From: Cylindrodendrum hubeiense
Lineage: Eukaryota; Ascomycota; Sordariomycetes; Hypocreales; Nectriaceae
Direction of reading: 5' to 3'
DNA: 24,533 bases
Assembly (NCBI GenBank): GCA_014621425.1
Contig: JAANBB010000530.1
Span: 1-24,533, forward strand
Shown here: piece by piece, positions 10,624-20,006 of the stretch
Layout: each line of letters begins with the position of its first letter
Position numbering within the stretch: the first letter of the stretch is position 1
The notes under the pieces: generated by a model
The model's input: the letters and a program-made list of their open reading frames with translations, nothing else
The model's database searches: none
Told to the model about the DNA's origin: nothing
Translations under genes and position numbers: made by a program

Positions 10624-10651
10624 CTAGGTGCATGTCCCCCCTAGGTGCATG
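10624..10651. repeat. 11-bp direct repeat in the NDUFS5/sec39 promoter
   Basis: CTAGGTGCATG occurs exactly at 10624-10634 and again at 10641-10651, 17 bp start to start. It is centred roughly between the two divergent start codons and could be a pair of transcription factor sites. Confidence 0.75.
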
Positions 10652-10910
10652 CCACAGGGCGCCTCTTCTGTGACCCTGTTGAGGAAGTACGTACCTGAAG
10701 CTCGGTGGTGGGCGGACTTGGGGAGCTACTGCGACCTACGTACTAGCTGCCATCTGTTAGTCGACCATCATCCACATGGCGAAACCTCGACGACGAGACT
10801 CGACGATTCCGAGCTACGGCCACAACAACACGGTAACTCGACAACGCGACATCGGCCGAGATCTAGAAACCACTATTGCTTGACGAGCTTGCCTCGTGAG
10901 AGCTCCTATC

Positions 10911-13746
10911 ATGGCCGCCCCTCCGCCTCTAGGCCCTGCCAAGGTGGTCCTCCTTGCCGTGCACTTTGCGACGCAAGCCGACATCGACAGCCTGTCATCT
11001 CTGACCGCGCATCATGCCACCGTCTTGCGCCAGGACCTTGTGCTTCGAATTCTTCTTACCCACCTCCCCGAGACGATCAAACCAGATGTTTATGTTCCAT
11101 TTGTGCTGGCCTTGGCCATGGACGAAGCGCAGCCGCCACCGGACCGCCCTCTCGACACCACTGCCGTCGATAGTCTCTCTGACGATCAAGCTTCTAAAAA
11201 AGTCAAGAAGCTCCGACTTTTACAACTATCCGGCCTAAACGATGCAATAAACGAGGAAACTGATTCTTTAACTTCGTTTCTGCTCCTCAGGGGCTACAGG
11301 ATGGACGAAGAAGCTGGCATGCTCAGCCAATTACCGGACCTGCTCACTCCCTTCCTTCAACACTCTCCCGCCATACAGACCTGGCTCGTCTCTACGGTGT
11401 TGCCTCTGTTGAGGAGAAACTACGAATATTACCCTCAAAAACCAGCTCGATACTCTCTCCTCGAATTCCAGAACCTTCCAGACCGAACCGCCGTCGATTA
11501 CCTCCTAGCTGAGACTGGACTTTCGGAGGATGGCCACGGCCTCCTTGGCCGCGACTTTAGTGGCTTAGTTGGTCCTTGGTTGTATAATGATAACCGGTGG
11601 AAACAGGAACCTGCCGTCGACGTCTCGTTTAGCGAGTCTAACGCTGCGATGGTGATGTCGTGCCCTGGCTGGGAGAAGGCTCTCGAATGGCTCGTTCTGC
11701 AGGCGTCTAAGTCTTGGCGAATTGCTCTGAAGACTATCGAGCAGTGGGACGGCCCGGAGTATATCGATTTAATTGACGACGTCAACATGTGGTTTCAAGA
11801 ACCCCAGCAACGCTACCTTGACGCAAGCTACGCCCAAGCTGCTTTGGCTTCCGCATACTTGATACCCGAGGCTACGACGGACGCCCTGGAAGGCGCATAC
11901 AAGATATGCAGCAAGATCGCGTCGCTCATGGATCAATATTCGGATGAAAATCTGCAATCGGCAGCGTCTGTCCTGTCTCCCATACCCGAGTTTGACAACA
12001 ATACTTTCCCTGGTGCCAAGACGTCGACCTACATGAGGAATAACTTGTTGAAGGCGTCAAATCCCCTGACAAGCCCGAATTCTGGCTCAATTAGCCTGCT
12101 GATGGCACTTGTCCTGAGCGCTTTCCTGTTGACTCGCGCTGGTGTGCCCTGTACTGTGAGGAGAGCCGGTGACCTGGCCTTCATACAAGATCCGAGGGAG
12201 CAGAAAGGCGAGCTTATAAGGTTGATACGCAATTTGTCAGCCAATCCATCAAAGACCGACGACGCTTACTGGATTCGCGCGAGGAACGAAATCTTGTGGC
12301 TTCACCACTGGGGCAGTGCATATAGTCCAAGCGCTGTGGGAGCTATTCGGGGCGTGTTTGGCACCGTATCCGCGGAATATATTGAGATGGAGATACTCAA
12401 AGCTCTGCTTTCTAGTTCGCGTATGTTTATATTATTGATGGTATGTCTTGAAATGTTGTTGACTCTAATTAGGCTATATTCTCGCACGATCTCTGTATGA
12501 AGATGCCCCGGAACGTCCTCTTTCAGCAAACTCGGTCCAGAGTACGGTACAAAACTCTGCACTCGCCGCGTTTGATAACGCTTCCAATCCTAACCGATCA
12601 AGAGGAGGGCTTAAGAGGTGTAATGAAATGCAAGTCGTGCAGCCGCTAGATGACAAACAATTGCTGACACTAGGTAGAATCAACGCGTTCCCTAAGACTG
12701 TGGGTAAAGAACTTCTAAGCATAACCCGAATTGAGGCGCTGCTGAAGGCAACACACGCCCTTAGCGACTATCGACTGGTGCTTAAGCAAGGCGAGCCTTT
12801 CAGCCCAGTCGTGCTCAGAGTACACTCGGACCCCATCTCGATCATCGAGAAGGTTTTGGAGCAGAATGCAAAGGCGTACACGCGATTGCAAGAGTTCTTA
12901 GAGCTTGGAAACAACATGATCAGTGCCGGCCTGCCGACATCCACTCAACCTGGAAAACGATTCCCAGCTGCAGCTGTGCAGGATGCTGACCGCTTGAACA
13001 CGGAGAAACGGATCGTCGCTATGTGTATTGAGGCAGCGTTGAAGGAAGACGATTTCGAGACGGCATACTCATATGTGGTCAGCCGCCTGGGTACGTCAAC
13101 TTCTACAACACCGGAGGGTTGCGATGATGAATGGTCTTGGAAGGCCGCTTTGGATGCTGGAAAGTCAGTCCGCACCGAGACGTCCCAGAAGCCGACGCAT
13201 CTTGGAACCGCCAGTGGTAACCCTGAAATTCGACACCTTGAACAGCGCATCGAGTGTCTCGCTACCGCGTTGCGTATCGCCCCCCCAAGCCAACTTCAAG
13301 AAGTCCTAAAGACGTTCCGCCGCTGCGAAGAGCAGCTCGACTTTGCGATTAAAGAAGAAGCAGCTAAGGAGGATGCTTGGGATGCAGCTGGCGATCTCCG
13401 CAACCTCCCGGGAGCTTTTGATGGGCCCGATCCGGATAAGGCTCACCCGTCTCGGAACATCACTGCCAGCGCCGCTGCGCGTCAGGCGGATGAGTCCCCC
13501 ATGTCGCTCTTCGATCTTTCACGGGCTACGGCTCGAGTGGCGTCGAAGAATTTCACCGCGTTGTCTAACTTGCAAGGGATGGCTCAAGGCACCACACAAC
13601 CCCAGAGCACCGAAGAAGATGACCAGGACCATCAGCGCATGAGGAAAAGAGACCAGCTGAGAGAGGCCGCAACTGGGACCTTGGTGTCTGGCGTTGGCTG
13701 GTTACTTGGCGCGAGCGTTAACCGACCTGCTAACGACGAAAAGTAG
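10911..13746 (+). CDS. sec39: Sec39 domain protein, ER tethering (Dsl1/NRZ-type complex) subunit (927 aa, 2 exons)
   Basis: Exons are 10911-12420 and 12473-13746. The 52-bp intron (GTATGT...TAG, with TTGAC branch sequence) splits the codon for R504. The start is the first ATG (ATCATGGCC). An in-frame GTG 15 bases earlier is not a likely eukaryotic start. The N-terminus (LGPAKVVLLAVHFATQADIDSLSSL, then LRILLTHLPETIKPDVYVPFV) is typical of fungal Sec39 domains, and most of the length is alpha-helical repeat. Further family-like stretches are FDNASNPNRSRGGLKRC near 540 and the C-terminal RKRDQLREAATGTLVSGVGWLLGA. Sec39 (Dsl3, related to NBAS) pairs with Dsl1 and Tip20 to tether COPI vesicles at the ER. 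The length is usual for filamentous fungi and longer than yeast. A segment near 740-790 and an acidic stretch before the C-terminus look disordered. Confidence 0.94.
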
Positions 13747-14112
13747 CGAAATATGTCGAGGGGCAACTCTGCAGATGGAGGAGACGAGAGTTTGGAAACG
13801 AATCAGACAGGCTGATTTGGAATGTGTTACGACGGTTGATGTGCATATTATAGATACGCAACGAAAGCTAGGTCATGTACTCAACGAGAGACGATTCAAT
13901 TGTCTATATAATGATGGACGAATACTCGATCTAAAATCTTGCTTGGGCTACCTTTAGTTGGAGTGGGAGCGCTTCACGCCAAAGACAAAGTTATCTGAGA
14001 ATACTCACTCGAGGATGAATCAAATCATGACGCGTGTAATCGCCGCGATTGGCAGTGGTGGTTGCATTTTTCTTTCATCTTCCTAGGATAATGCAATCTT
14101 GTCACTTGACGA

Positions 14113-14153
14113 GGGGTGGCGAATAGGGGTGGCGCGATAGGGGTGACGAATCA
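14113..14153. repeat. Degenerate triple repeat of a 13-14-bp unit
   Basis: Three successive units begin GGGGTGGCGAATA, GGGGTGGCGCGATA and GGGGTGACGAATCA. They run without a gap, directly upstream of a second, unrelated direct repeat. Confidence 0.75.
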
Positions 14154-14162
14154 GGGCTTGTA

Positions 14163-14182
14163 GTGAATTGAAGTGAATTGAA
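14163..14182. repeat. 10-bp tandem direct repeat
   Basis: GTGAATTGAA occurs twice in exact tandem (14163-14172, 14173-14182). Confidence 0.8.
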
Positions 14183-14243
14183 GCGATGCATGAGACTGGC
14201 ATGATTCAAATCGGGGGATAAGCAATGGCCATAAAAGTTGTCA

Positions 14244-14259
14244 TGCATCACTTGATGCA
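14244..14259. repeat. Inverted repeat with 7-bp arms and 2-bp spacer
   Basis: TGCATCA is followed by CT and its exact reverse complement TGATGCA. It may be a dimer-binding site; no nearby promoter is evident. Confidence 0.7.
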
Positions 14260-14411
14260 CACGACACTCATCCGAAGGGTGTCAAGTGCAGTTTCAGGAG
14301 ACGCCAGAGACATTGAGGGCCTAAACCATATTAGCGGCGAGGTAGAAAACTCCAGGGTTCGAGTATGCGAAAGGCTTGGACCCTGGCCCTGTTTATACCC
14401 GGCTTGGCGTG

Positions 14412-14458
14412 TTGGTTCAACAGCTAGGGCCGGATGTCGACATGATCAACTGAACCAA
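14412..14458. repeat. Inverted repeat with 8-bp arms, 31-bp loop
   Basis: TTGGTTCA at 14412-14419 pairs with TGAACCAA at 14451-14458. The long loop makes a functional hairpin uncertain. Confidence 0.5.
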
Positions 14459-15470
14459 TGCGTCCATGGATGAATATCCTGGCTCAATGAGCCACCGCAG
14501 TAAAAAGCATCTGTCAAAATCAGCATCGCTTTTGAACTCATACCCTTCTACAGGCATAAGCTCTGACTGGATAAGAAGTGTTTCGAGTCTGAGCTGAGCC
14601 TTGTGGCGGGCTGGATGTCTTTCACCCACCAACAGTGCCATAAAGAGGCCTTTGAAGGGGAAGATGAGAGACAAACCCAGGGTTCTGATCCTTGCCGCCT
14701 CGGTCCCTTCTTACCCCAGCCTCCCTTCAGCGATAGGCCCACGGATCAAGAGTTGCATGGCGTCAAGGTGATTGATTACAGCGAATGGGCGATTGTTTGA
14801 CGATAGGCGACACATTTACGGACAAGTCTGGTTTAATGAGTGATGTCAGTCAAGGCGATAGCAAGAGCCACCAAGAGCGATGGAGGCCAGCTTCGATTGG
14901 CGTGGTCGATGTCAACTCGTAGAGCCCATCGTGAGATGTCTGAAACGGCACAGGAGGCTTCGAGCAACGATTTCCGCAGTCGATGGTGAGTATATTGATC
15001 CACAGGTTTCACCCGTCAAGGCCGACGTCGATATCTGCTGAATGGTGTGTTGACAATGCTATCAAGGAGTCGTCGATAGACGCGATGACTGATGAAGTGT
15101 TTGATTCTGCAAAGATCCGGAAGCTGCCATACGTGGTCCATCTGTGACCTTGTCGCCGCAAAACCGACCAGCAACAAGAAACTCATTGATGCAGGCCGAG
15201 TACCCTTTTTGATTCCATTCCCTTAACGTCGCAATCACACGAAACTCCTGAGTGAGCAGATCCTAATTGAGAGTCTGCTGTAGTCCATGGAAGGAAAGCA
15301 AAGAAAGAAACAGAAAAGCGAACAAGCAAAACGAGAAGTCAAGGAAAGGAGAATCGAGACTCAACCCCGTAATTCAGTTGTCGACTCAAGACAGCTGGGG
15401 CTGATTGTACGGTTGGTGCTTAGTTGCGCTCAGGACCTGGGAGAATTAGCGTGTACTTGCAACATGACAC

Positions 15471-16794
15471 TTAGTGGTATCCCGAACCTCCATAGGGGTC
15501 GCGCGTCTCAGACCGAGAAGCAGACTCGCCATAACTGGCAGCACCGGCAGCAGGAGCACCGCTAGCTGGCTCTCGAGATCGAGGGGCGTCACGCTCGCCT
15601 CCACGCTCGTGGCGATCACCACGCTCATATCCGCCGGGGGCACCGCCGCGAGGACCGTAGCGATCTCGGTCCTCACGTCCGGCATATCGATCGCGTCCGT
15701 AACCTTCTTCGCGGTCACGACGCTCGTATCCGCGGTCGTAGTCGCGACCATAGCCTCGATCCTCGTAGCGTCGCTCTTCGCGATAACCACGTTCGTAGCC
15801 ACCACCGCTGCCACCGCTGCCGCGCTCTGCACCGCCGCTGCGCTCCGCGCCACTACGCTCCGCGCCACCACGCTCTGCACCACCACGCTCTGCACCACCG
15901 CGCTCTTCATACCGTCGGTCGTAGTTGCGTTCGTAGCCACGGTAGCGGTAGGGGTCTTCACGGCCGTAACCGCCGCCGCCGCCACTACCGCCGCCGCCTC
16001 CTCCGTAACCGCCACGTCGGCGGTCTTCATAGCGGGGGCGAGGGTCTGGAAGAGAAATAATGAGACGAGAACCAACAGTGGTTTGGGACAATGACTTACC
16101 TCGCTTGGGGGGACCAAAGTACTTGCCGGGGGTAGGGGTGCGAGGGCGAGCTCGGCGAGCCTTCTCGATGCTCAGCGTCCGACCCTCGATCTGCTCACCC
16201 TGGAGGCCCTCCTTGGCAGCATCGGCCTGGTCGGCGGTAACCATCTTGACGAAGCCAAAACCGCGGGACTCCTTCGTGTGAGGGTCACGCATGATCTGGC
16301 ACTTCTCGACTTCACCATACTTCTCGAACATCTTGGTTACCTCACCCTCGGACAACTTGGGGTGAATGCCGGTGACGAAGAGGTTGGAACCAGGGTTGAT
16401 GGCACCATCATCATCATCTCTGGGGCCAGAGACGTCCTTCATGTTGCTGTAGTGTCAAGGATGTGTAAGCAGGGCGTAGTTGTGTCTGGAATCATAGTTG
16501 GAGGTAGCTTACCTGTCGGGGTTGCCGTTTGGCGAGGCAGAACGGCGGCGACCGCCATCGTTGTCGTCACGAAGAGGACGGGGAGAGGCACTTCGGTTAT
16601 CGCGCTCGTAGCGGGGGCCCTCATCTGGAGATGAGCCGGTTAGTGAATTGCCCGATGGTTGAAGGGGGAGGATGTTGGGCGCGAGGGCGGAGAACGCGTC
16701 TGCGCGCGCGCGCAGCCGACATTCAGAGTCAAGAGGACAAACCTTCGTAGCGATCGCCGTTGGCGGCCTCGTAATCCATGCTGGTAGTCGCCAT
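15471..16794 (-). CDS. tra2: Tra2-like RNA-binding protein: one RRM and Gly/Arg/Tyr-rich tail (361 aa, 4 exons)
   Basis: Exons are 16794-16743, 16624-16513, 16446-16100 and 16045-15471. The introns are 118, 66, 54 and their phases agree. The start is the first in-frame ATG (MATTSMDYEAANGDRYE). Residues 1-56 hold two RSASP elements, a short RS-like region. The RRM covers about 76-153, with RNP2 LFVTGI at 77-82 and RNP1 RGFGFVKM at 116-123. It is followed by the RPRTPTPGKYFGPPKR linker, which resembles the Tra2 post-RRM linker. The tail (about 172-361) is rich in Gly, Arg, Tyr, Glu and Asp, with GGAER-type repeats. Tra2-like proteins bind exonic enhancers and modulate splicing in the nucleus, and the tail probably favours condensate or protein contacts. 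The third intron is stop-free and a multiple of three. Exact orthology to animal Tra2 is inferred; a general RGG-type RRM protein is the alternative. Confidence 0.93.
15822..15906 (-). repeat. 15-bp coding minisatellite (GGAER units) in the Tra2-like tail
   Basis: On the minus strand about six imperfect 15-18-bp units encode successive GGAER, SGAER and SGGAER pentapeptides or hexapeptides. Units differ mainly at synonymous positions and at Gly/Ser codons, which suggests expansion by slippage or unequal exchange under selection for the peptide. Confidence 0.8.
16046..16099 (-). other. Third intron of the Tra2-like gene, stop-free and 54 bp
   Basis: The intron runs from GTAAGT to TTCCAG and splits a codon between G and AC. 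It is 18 codons long with no in-frame stop, so retention would insert 18 residues between the RRM linker and the tail. No strong CTRAY branch point is seen; CTCAT is the best candidate. Confidence 0.8.
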
Positions 16795-17273
16795 CTTGAT
16801 TGATGTCGCCGGGGATGAAGGAAAGCAACAAGTCAAGCTGGTGATGGGAGGTGGATGTGGGATGTGATGTCTTAATCCTGAGCCGTGATGTTGAGATGAG
16901 GCTGGAAGGAAGGGAGAAAAAAAAATGGAAGGTAGCGTTGGGGAAGGAGTGGGAGAAGAAAAGGGACAAGGACCGGGCACGGGCACGGGTAGGTGCAAAA
17001 CGAAGTGTCCAACAAGTGGCAGAGGAGCTTGCCAGCTGCCAAACTAAATGTGCGTGAGAGAACAAAGAGATGCGGCGAAGGGTGTCGAGAGGTGTTGACA
17101 AACGGAGATGGGCCTGGATGGGGGAAATGGAGGATGGGAATGAAGGGTTGGATGATGGCAGACGCTGGGGAGACGAACTGTCCGTCAGCTGGCCAAGCGA
17201 GCTACGGGCGCACCATCCATACGCAGAGTGAGGCGGAGGAGGCAAACTCTCCGGGCACAGGCGCTGGTAGGTA

Positions 17274-17327
17274 CCTGCATCTTCCCCTGGGGTACCTCAC
17301 CGGCCTGAGCCCGCCTCCTGGTACCTC
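17274..17327. promoter_or_regulatory. Cluster of three GGTACCT motifs
   Basis: The sequence has GGTACCT three times within about 55 bp (near 17274, 17293 and 17320), and another GGTACCT near 17564. They lie about 480-770 bp upstream of the Tra2-like ATG. The palindromic core GGTACC and its spacing suggest a protein-binding site, but the role is unknown. Confidence 0.5.
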
Positions 17328-18277
17328 CTGTTAGGGCACGGTACACTATCTGGCAGCCGGCTAGGCAGCCAACCAGTGGGCAGGTCTTGCTATGTGGCCG
17401 TGCATGAGCCACCAATCTCTTAACTGCCCATATCTTGCCGGCATGGAGTACAGGTACAGGCGCCCCTAGTGGGAGGAAAGCCTGTGTGCGCAGTCCTTGC
17501 GTGGAGCTCTCCAGCGGCCAGACACCACCATATTCGCTGAAACTTTCGTCAGCCTCAGGTTCCGGTACCTGAGCATGCCCGCCCTTCCCCACAACCCCGG
17601 ATTCTTGCACTTTGTTAATGTCGCAGCAGGTTCACATTTTCAATCAGAAGAATGAGTATCTGTACAAGGTAACCCAACATACATTTTGCGAGGAGACTTG
17701 GAAACTCCAAAGGGTGCTTAGGTATGTGGGCAAATGGGTATGGCTACGTGTTCACCCATTCTCACAATCTATTGCTATGCGGCTCTTTTGTTTTATTCCG
17801 ACCAGCGCACCTACCCTCGCTGTACAAAGAGAATCTCTCGACGTCCCCCGACAGATAGAGACTCTCAAACCAAGGTCTGACGATAATGCCGGTATAGATG
17901 GCGGCATATTTGCCCATCGGAACCCACTTGCTACCATTGATGAGTGGCCAATTCGGCCTCCCTGAGGCCGCAGGTGGAGCTTCAAACGGGACATTATCCG
18001 CTGCAGATCATAACCGCACCCACTACTTCGGGATGCCGTTCAACGACGGCTGGCCGAGGATCTGGGTCTTTGTGGCTAATCTCTCAAGGGCCGGTTCGTC
18101 CGGGGGTTTAGTGGCATTCCCACCCACCCAGGACTCTCTAATCTACTGCGAAGCCTAGCGCCCTGCACATTCAAGATCTGGACATGCCGTCCATCTAGAA
18201 CGGCCGGTGCACGATCATGGGGCTGAGGGTGGATTTGCCTCGTGTGTTTGGATTCGTCCTCTGCATCCATTTATCCC

Positions 18278-18282
18278 CCAAT
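18278..18282 (+). promoter_or_regulatory. CCAAT box upstream of the SDR gene
   Basis: CCCCCAATCGG places a CCAAT core 172 bp before the ATG at 18454, within the usual range for the fungal HAP/CBC complex. The motif is short, so this is weak evidence. Confidence 0.35.
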
Positions 18283-18453
18283 CGGCTCTGCTCTAAGATG
18301 CGGGGGATGTACTCAACCTCAAAATTAGCGATCCCCGACTACACACATCTACTGGGAGACTAGAGAAATCCCTGAACTCTATATCATTCCGCTGCTGCAA
18401 TTATTTCCATCAAACACGACACTTAGTTCCCTGGCCTTCCTGTGCTACAAATA

Positions 18454-19268
18454 ATGTCACTCCAGGGAAAGGTCTACGCCATCACCGGCGGTGCAAGCGG
18501 CATCGGCCTCGCAACGGCCAAAATTCTCTCCCGGCGAGACGCCATCGTCTGTATCGCTGATATTGACCCCGCCGCAATGGAATTTGCCACCTCATACTTC
18601 ACGGAGCAGAAAGTCCCGTTCACAGTCACCCGAGTCGACGTCTCTCAGCGGGACCAGGTCGAGAGCTGGTTGGATGGCATAGTGGACAAATACGGACGAC
18701 TCGATGGCGCGGCTAATGTGGCAGGCGTCATTGGCAAACACCACGGGGTTCGGCCAGTCGCAGAGCTCGAAGACGACGAGTGGCACAAGATCATCGCTGT
18801 GAACTTGACAGGAACCATGTATTGCCTACGGGCACAGCTGCGCAGGGTGGTCGATGGCGGATCCATCGTCAATGTCGCTTCCATCCATGGCATTAAGGGC
18901 ACGTTCTCGCAACTCGTTTGACGACAAGCTTCCCAGTTTTCTGACTAGAATGCATAGGATTCGCCAAGCACGGCGCTTATGACGCCAGCAAACACGGTGT
19001 CGTTGGATTGACCAGAGCAGCGGCTAAGGAAAATGGCCAGCGAGAAGTTCGGGTTAATGCCGTGGCCCCTGGTGCGATACTCACCCCTCTGATGCAAAAG
19101 GCGTGGGATATTCACAGCCGGCCCGAGGACGCCCCGTTTGACGAGCCCAGTGCTTTCCAACGCCAGGGCACACCGGAGGAATGCGCGAATGTGATTGCCT
19201 TCCTGCTTGGTCCAGAGAGCTCCTTTGTGAGCGGTAGCGTGTATGAGGCGGACGGAGCTTGGCTCTGA
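18454..19268 (+). CDS. Short-chain dehydrogenase/reductase, classical type (251 aa, 2 exons)
   Basis: Exons are 18454-18898 and 18958-19268, joined through G149. The start ATG at 18454 gives MSLQGKVYAITGGASGIGLA. The protein has the Rossmann TGGASGIG motif (11-18), an acidic D36/D38 after beta-2 that favours NAD(H) over NADP(H), NVAG at 88-91, N117, S143 and the catalytic Y156-X3-K160. PG at 186-187 and the C-terminal ADGAW segment complete the classical FabG-like fold. It should oxidise or reduce an alcohol or ketone; the substrate cannot be told from sequence. The length is typical. The only way to restore the frame around SIVNVASIHGIKG-FAKHGAYDASK is a GC-AG intron. Reading through meets TGA at 18919 before the active-site Tyr. 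The gene could instead be a recent pseudogene if this intron is not spliced. It is tail-to-tail with naa20. Confidence 0.88.
18899..18957 (+). other. Probable GC-AG intron of the SDR gene (59 bp)
   Basis: The join requires a phase-1 donor, and the only candidate nearby is AAGG|GCACGT. No GT in the correct phase exists between about 18860 and the stop at 18919. The acceptor is GCATAG, with TTCTGAC as branch sequence 17 bases upstream. A single T-to-C change from the common donor GTACGT would give this site. Confidence 0.75.
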
Positions 19269-19374
19269 CAGCACCCTGGTCACTCACTCTCACCCGGTGA
19301 GAACAGAAGCTGGAGGCCGATCTGCTGAGCTGGGGAGGAGTTCGGGAGGACAATATATAATCCAAAACACGACC

Positions 19375-20006
19375 TTACCAGACATCCTCCGGCTCAACTT
19401 CGTGATTTTCTCCGTCGTCCCGAATGTGCTGATGGTCCTTGTCCCGCTTCATCGGCTTTCGCATGTCGAAGGCATCTTCACCTGACTTAGTCGGGTCTGT
19501 CGCATGGTCGCCGTAGTAATCCTTGACGACGCGGAAAACGCTGTAACCCAGGCTCTTGTAGAATGTGATGGCACGGTGGTTGCTGCTTCGAACGAACAGA
19601 TCGACAAACCAAGCATTGTTCGCATCAGCGGCAACCTCAAGCTGGTCCGTCAAGATCTTTCCAATGCCCGACCTCCGCGCCTCCGGGGCTACAGTGAGAG
19701 CGGTGATGTGCGCATGCCACGGGAGGTAGTGCTCGGAAAACTTGTACGCATCAGGGGATGATTCCACCTTGCCCATGACTGTCGACGAAGGATCAGCACT
19801 ATGTTGACAATTTAGGACGCCCAATTGCTGGTCTCACTGTATCCCACGATGTTCCCATCTATGTCCTCGCACACCTGGAAGAGGGAAGGCCATTTCGCAT
19901 GGTACTGGAGGTAGAAGTTGAGCTCGTATGTTTCCGTGAGCGGGTCGAGGTTGCACTTGGAGAACTTGTTCACGTCGTCAGGACGAAATCGGCGAAAGGT
20001 GGCCAT
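19375..20006 (-). CDS. naa20: N-terminal acetyltransferase B catalytic subunit Naa20/Nat3 (190 aa, 2 exons)
   Basis: Exons are 20006-19838 and 19778-19375. The 59-bp intron (GTGAGA...CAG, branch GCTGAT) splits the codon for I57. The protein begins MATFRRFRPDDVNKFSKCNL and has the GNAT fold. It shows NLDPLTETY at 19-27, the strand GNIVGYIMGKVE at 51-62, WHAHITALTVAPEARRSGIG with the acetyl-CoA motif R91-X2-G94-X-G96, the NHRAITFYKSLGY segment at 123-135, and DYYGDHATDP. These are hallmarks of Naa20. With Naa25 it acetylates nascent proteins starting Met-Asp, Met-Glu, Met-Asn or Met-Gln at the ribosome. The C-terminal DMRKPMKRDK and acidic tail ending EPEDVW are as in filamentous fungal orthologs. 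Length is normal. It shares a 903-bp divergent promoter with the next gene. Confidence 0.96.

Larger units (their letters stand above)
10332..10910. promoter_or_regulatory. Divergent promoter between NDUFS5 and sec39
   Basis: The start codons at 10331 (minus) and 10911 (plus) are 579 bp apart, so both promoters lie here. The interval contains a minus-strand CCAAT box at 10497-10501, an 11-bp direct repeat (10624-10634, 10641-10651), a GTACGTACCT element near 10686, and a CGA-rich leader just before sec39. Confidence 0.7.
13747..15470. other. Gene-free gap between the convergent sec39 and Tra2-like genes
   Basis: This 1.7-kb interval is much longer than two ordinary 3' UTRs need. Frames in it are short and show no domain. 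It contains a degenerate 13-14-bp triple repeat at 14113-14153, a 10-bp direct repeat at 14163-14182, a 16-bp palindrome at 14244-14259 and a wider inverted repeat at 14412-14458. I see no tRNA or snoRNA that I can support. Confidence 0.5.
16795..18453. promoter_or_regulatory. Divergent upstream region of the Tra2-like and SDR genes
   Basis: This is a 1659-bp gap between two divergent start codons. From 16795 to about 17010 the minus strand is rich in C and T, including a run of nine T, and is likely the 5' leader of the Tra2-like gene. Three GGTACCT motifs lie together at about 17274-17327. A CCAAT box is at 18278-18282, about 172 bp before the SDR start, with a TATAT element near 18378. Frames of 117 and 86 codons at 17618-18158 have no recognisable family and unusual composition. 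I do not annotate them as genes. Confidence 0.55.

Noticed and set aside
10896..10910. Five-codon N-terminal extension of sec39 starting at GTG
   Set aside because: GTG is not a usual eukaryotic start, and the ATG at 10911 has a good context and family-like N-terminus.
10628..11173. 181-codon plus-strand frame across the sec39 start
   Set aside because: It overlaps the confirmed sec39 coding region in another frame and is a shadow.
14356..14363. GGTTCGAG, resembling a tRNA B box
   Set aside because: The following bases do not fit the B box, and no cloverleaf or A box can be built around it.
15474..16094. 206-codon plus-strand open frame opposite the Tra2-like tail
   Set aside because: It is the complement of a repetitive Gly/Arg/Tyr-coding region. 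It encodes only Ala/Thr/Val-rich low complexity, and the minus strand is clearly the coding one.
17618..17965. Plus-strand frame of about 116 codons between the Tra2-like and SDR genes
   Set aside because: No family is recognisable and the composition is odd. It has no intron signals, and chance open frames of this length occur in such DNA.
18907..18918. GT donors near the SDR exon end (GTTCTC, GTTTGA)
   Set aside because: Neither has the phase needed to join the second exon in frame, and both would add residues atypical of the family.
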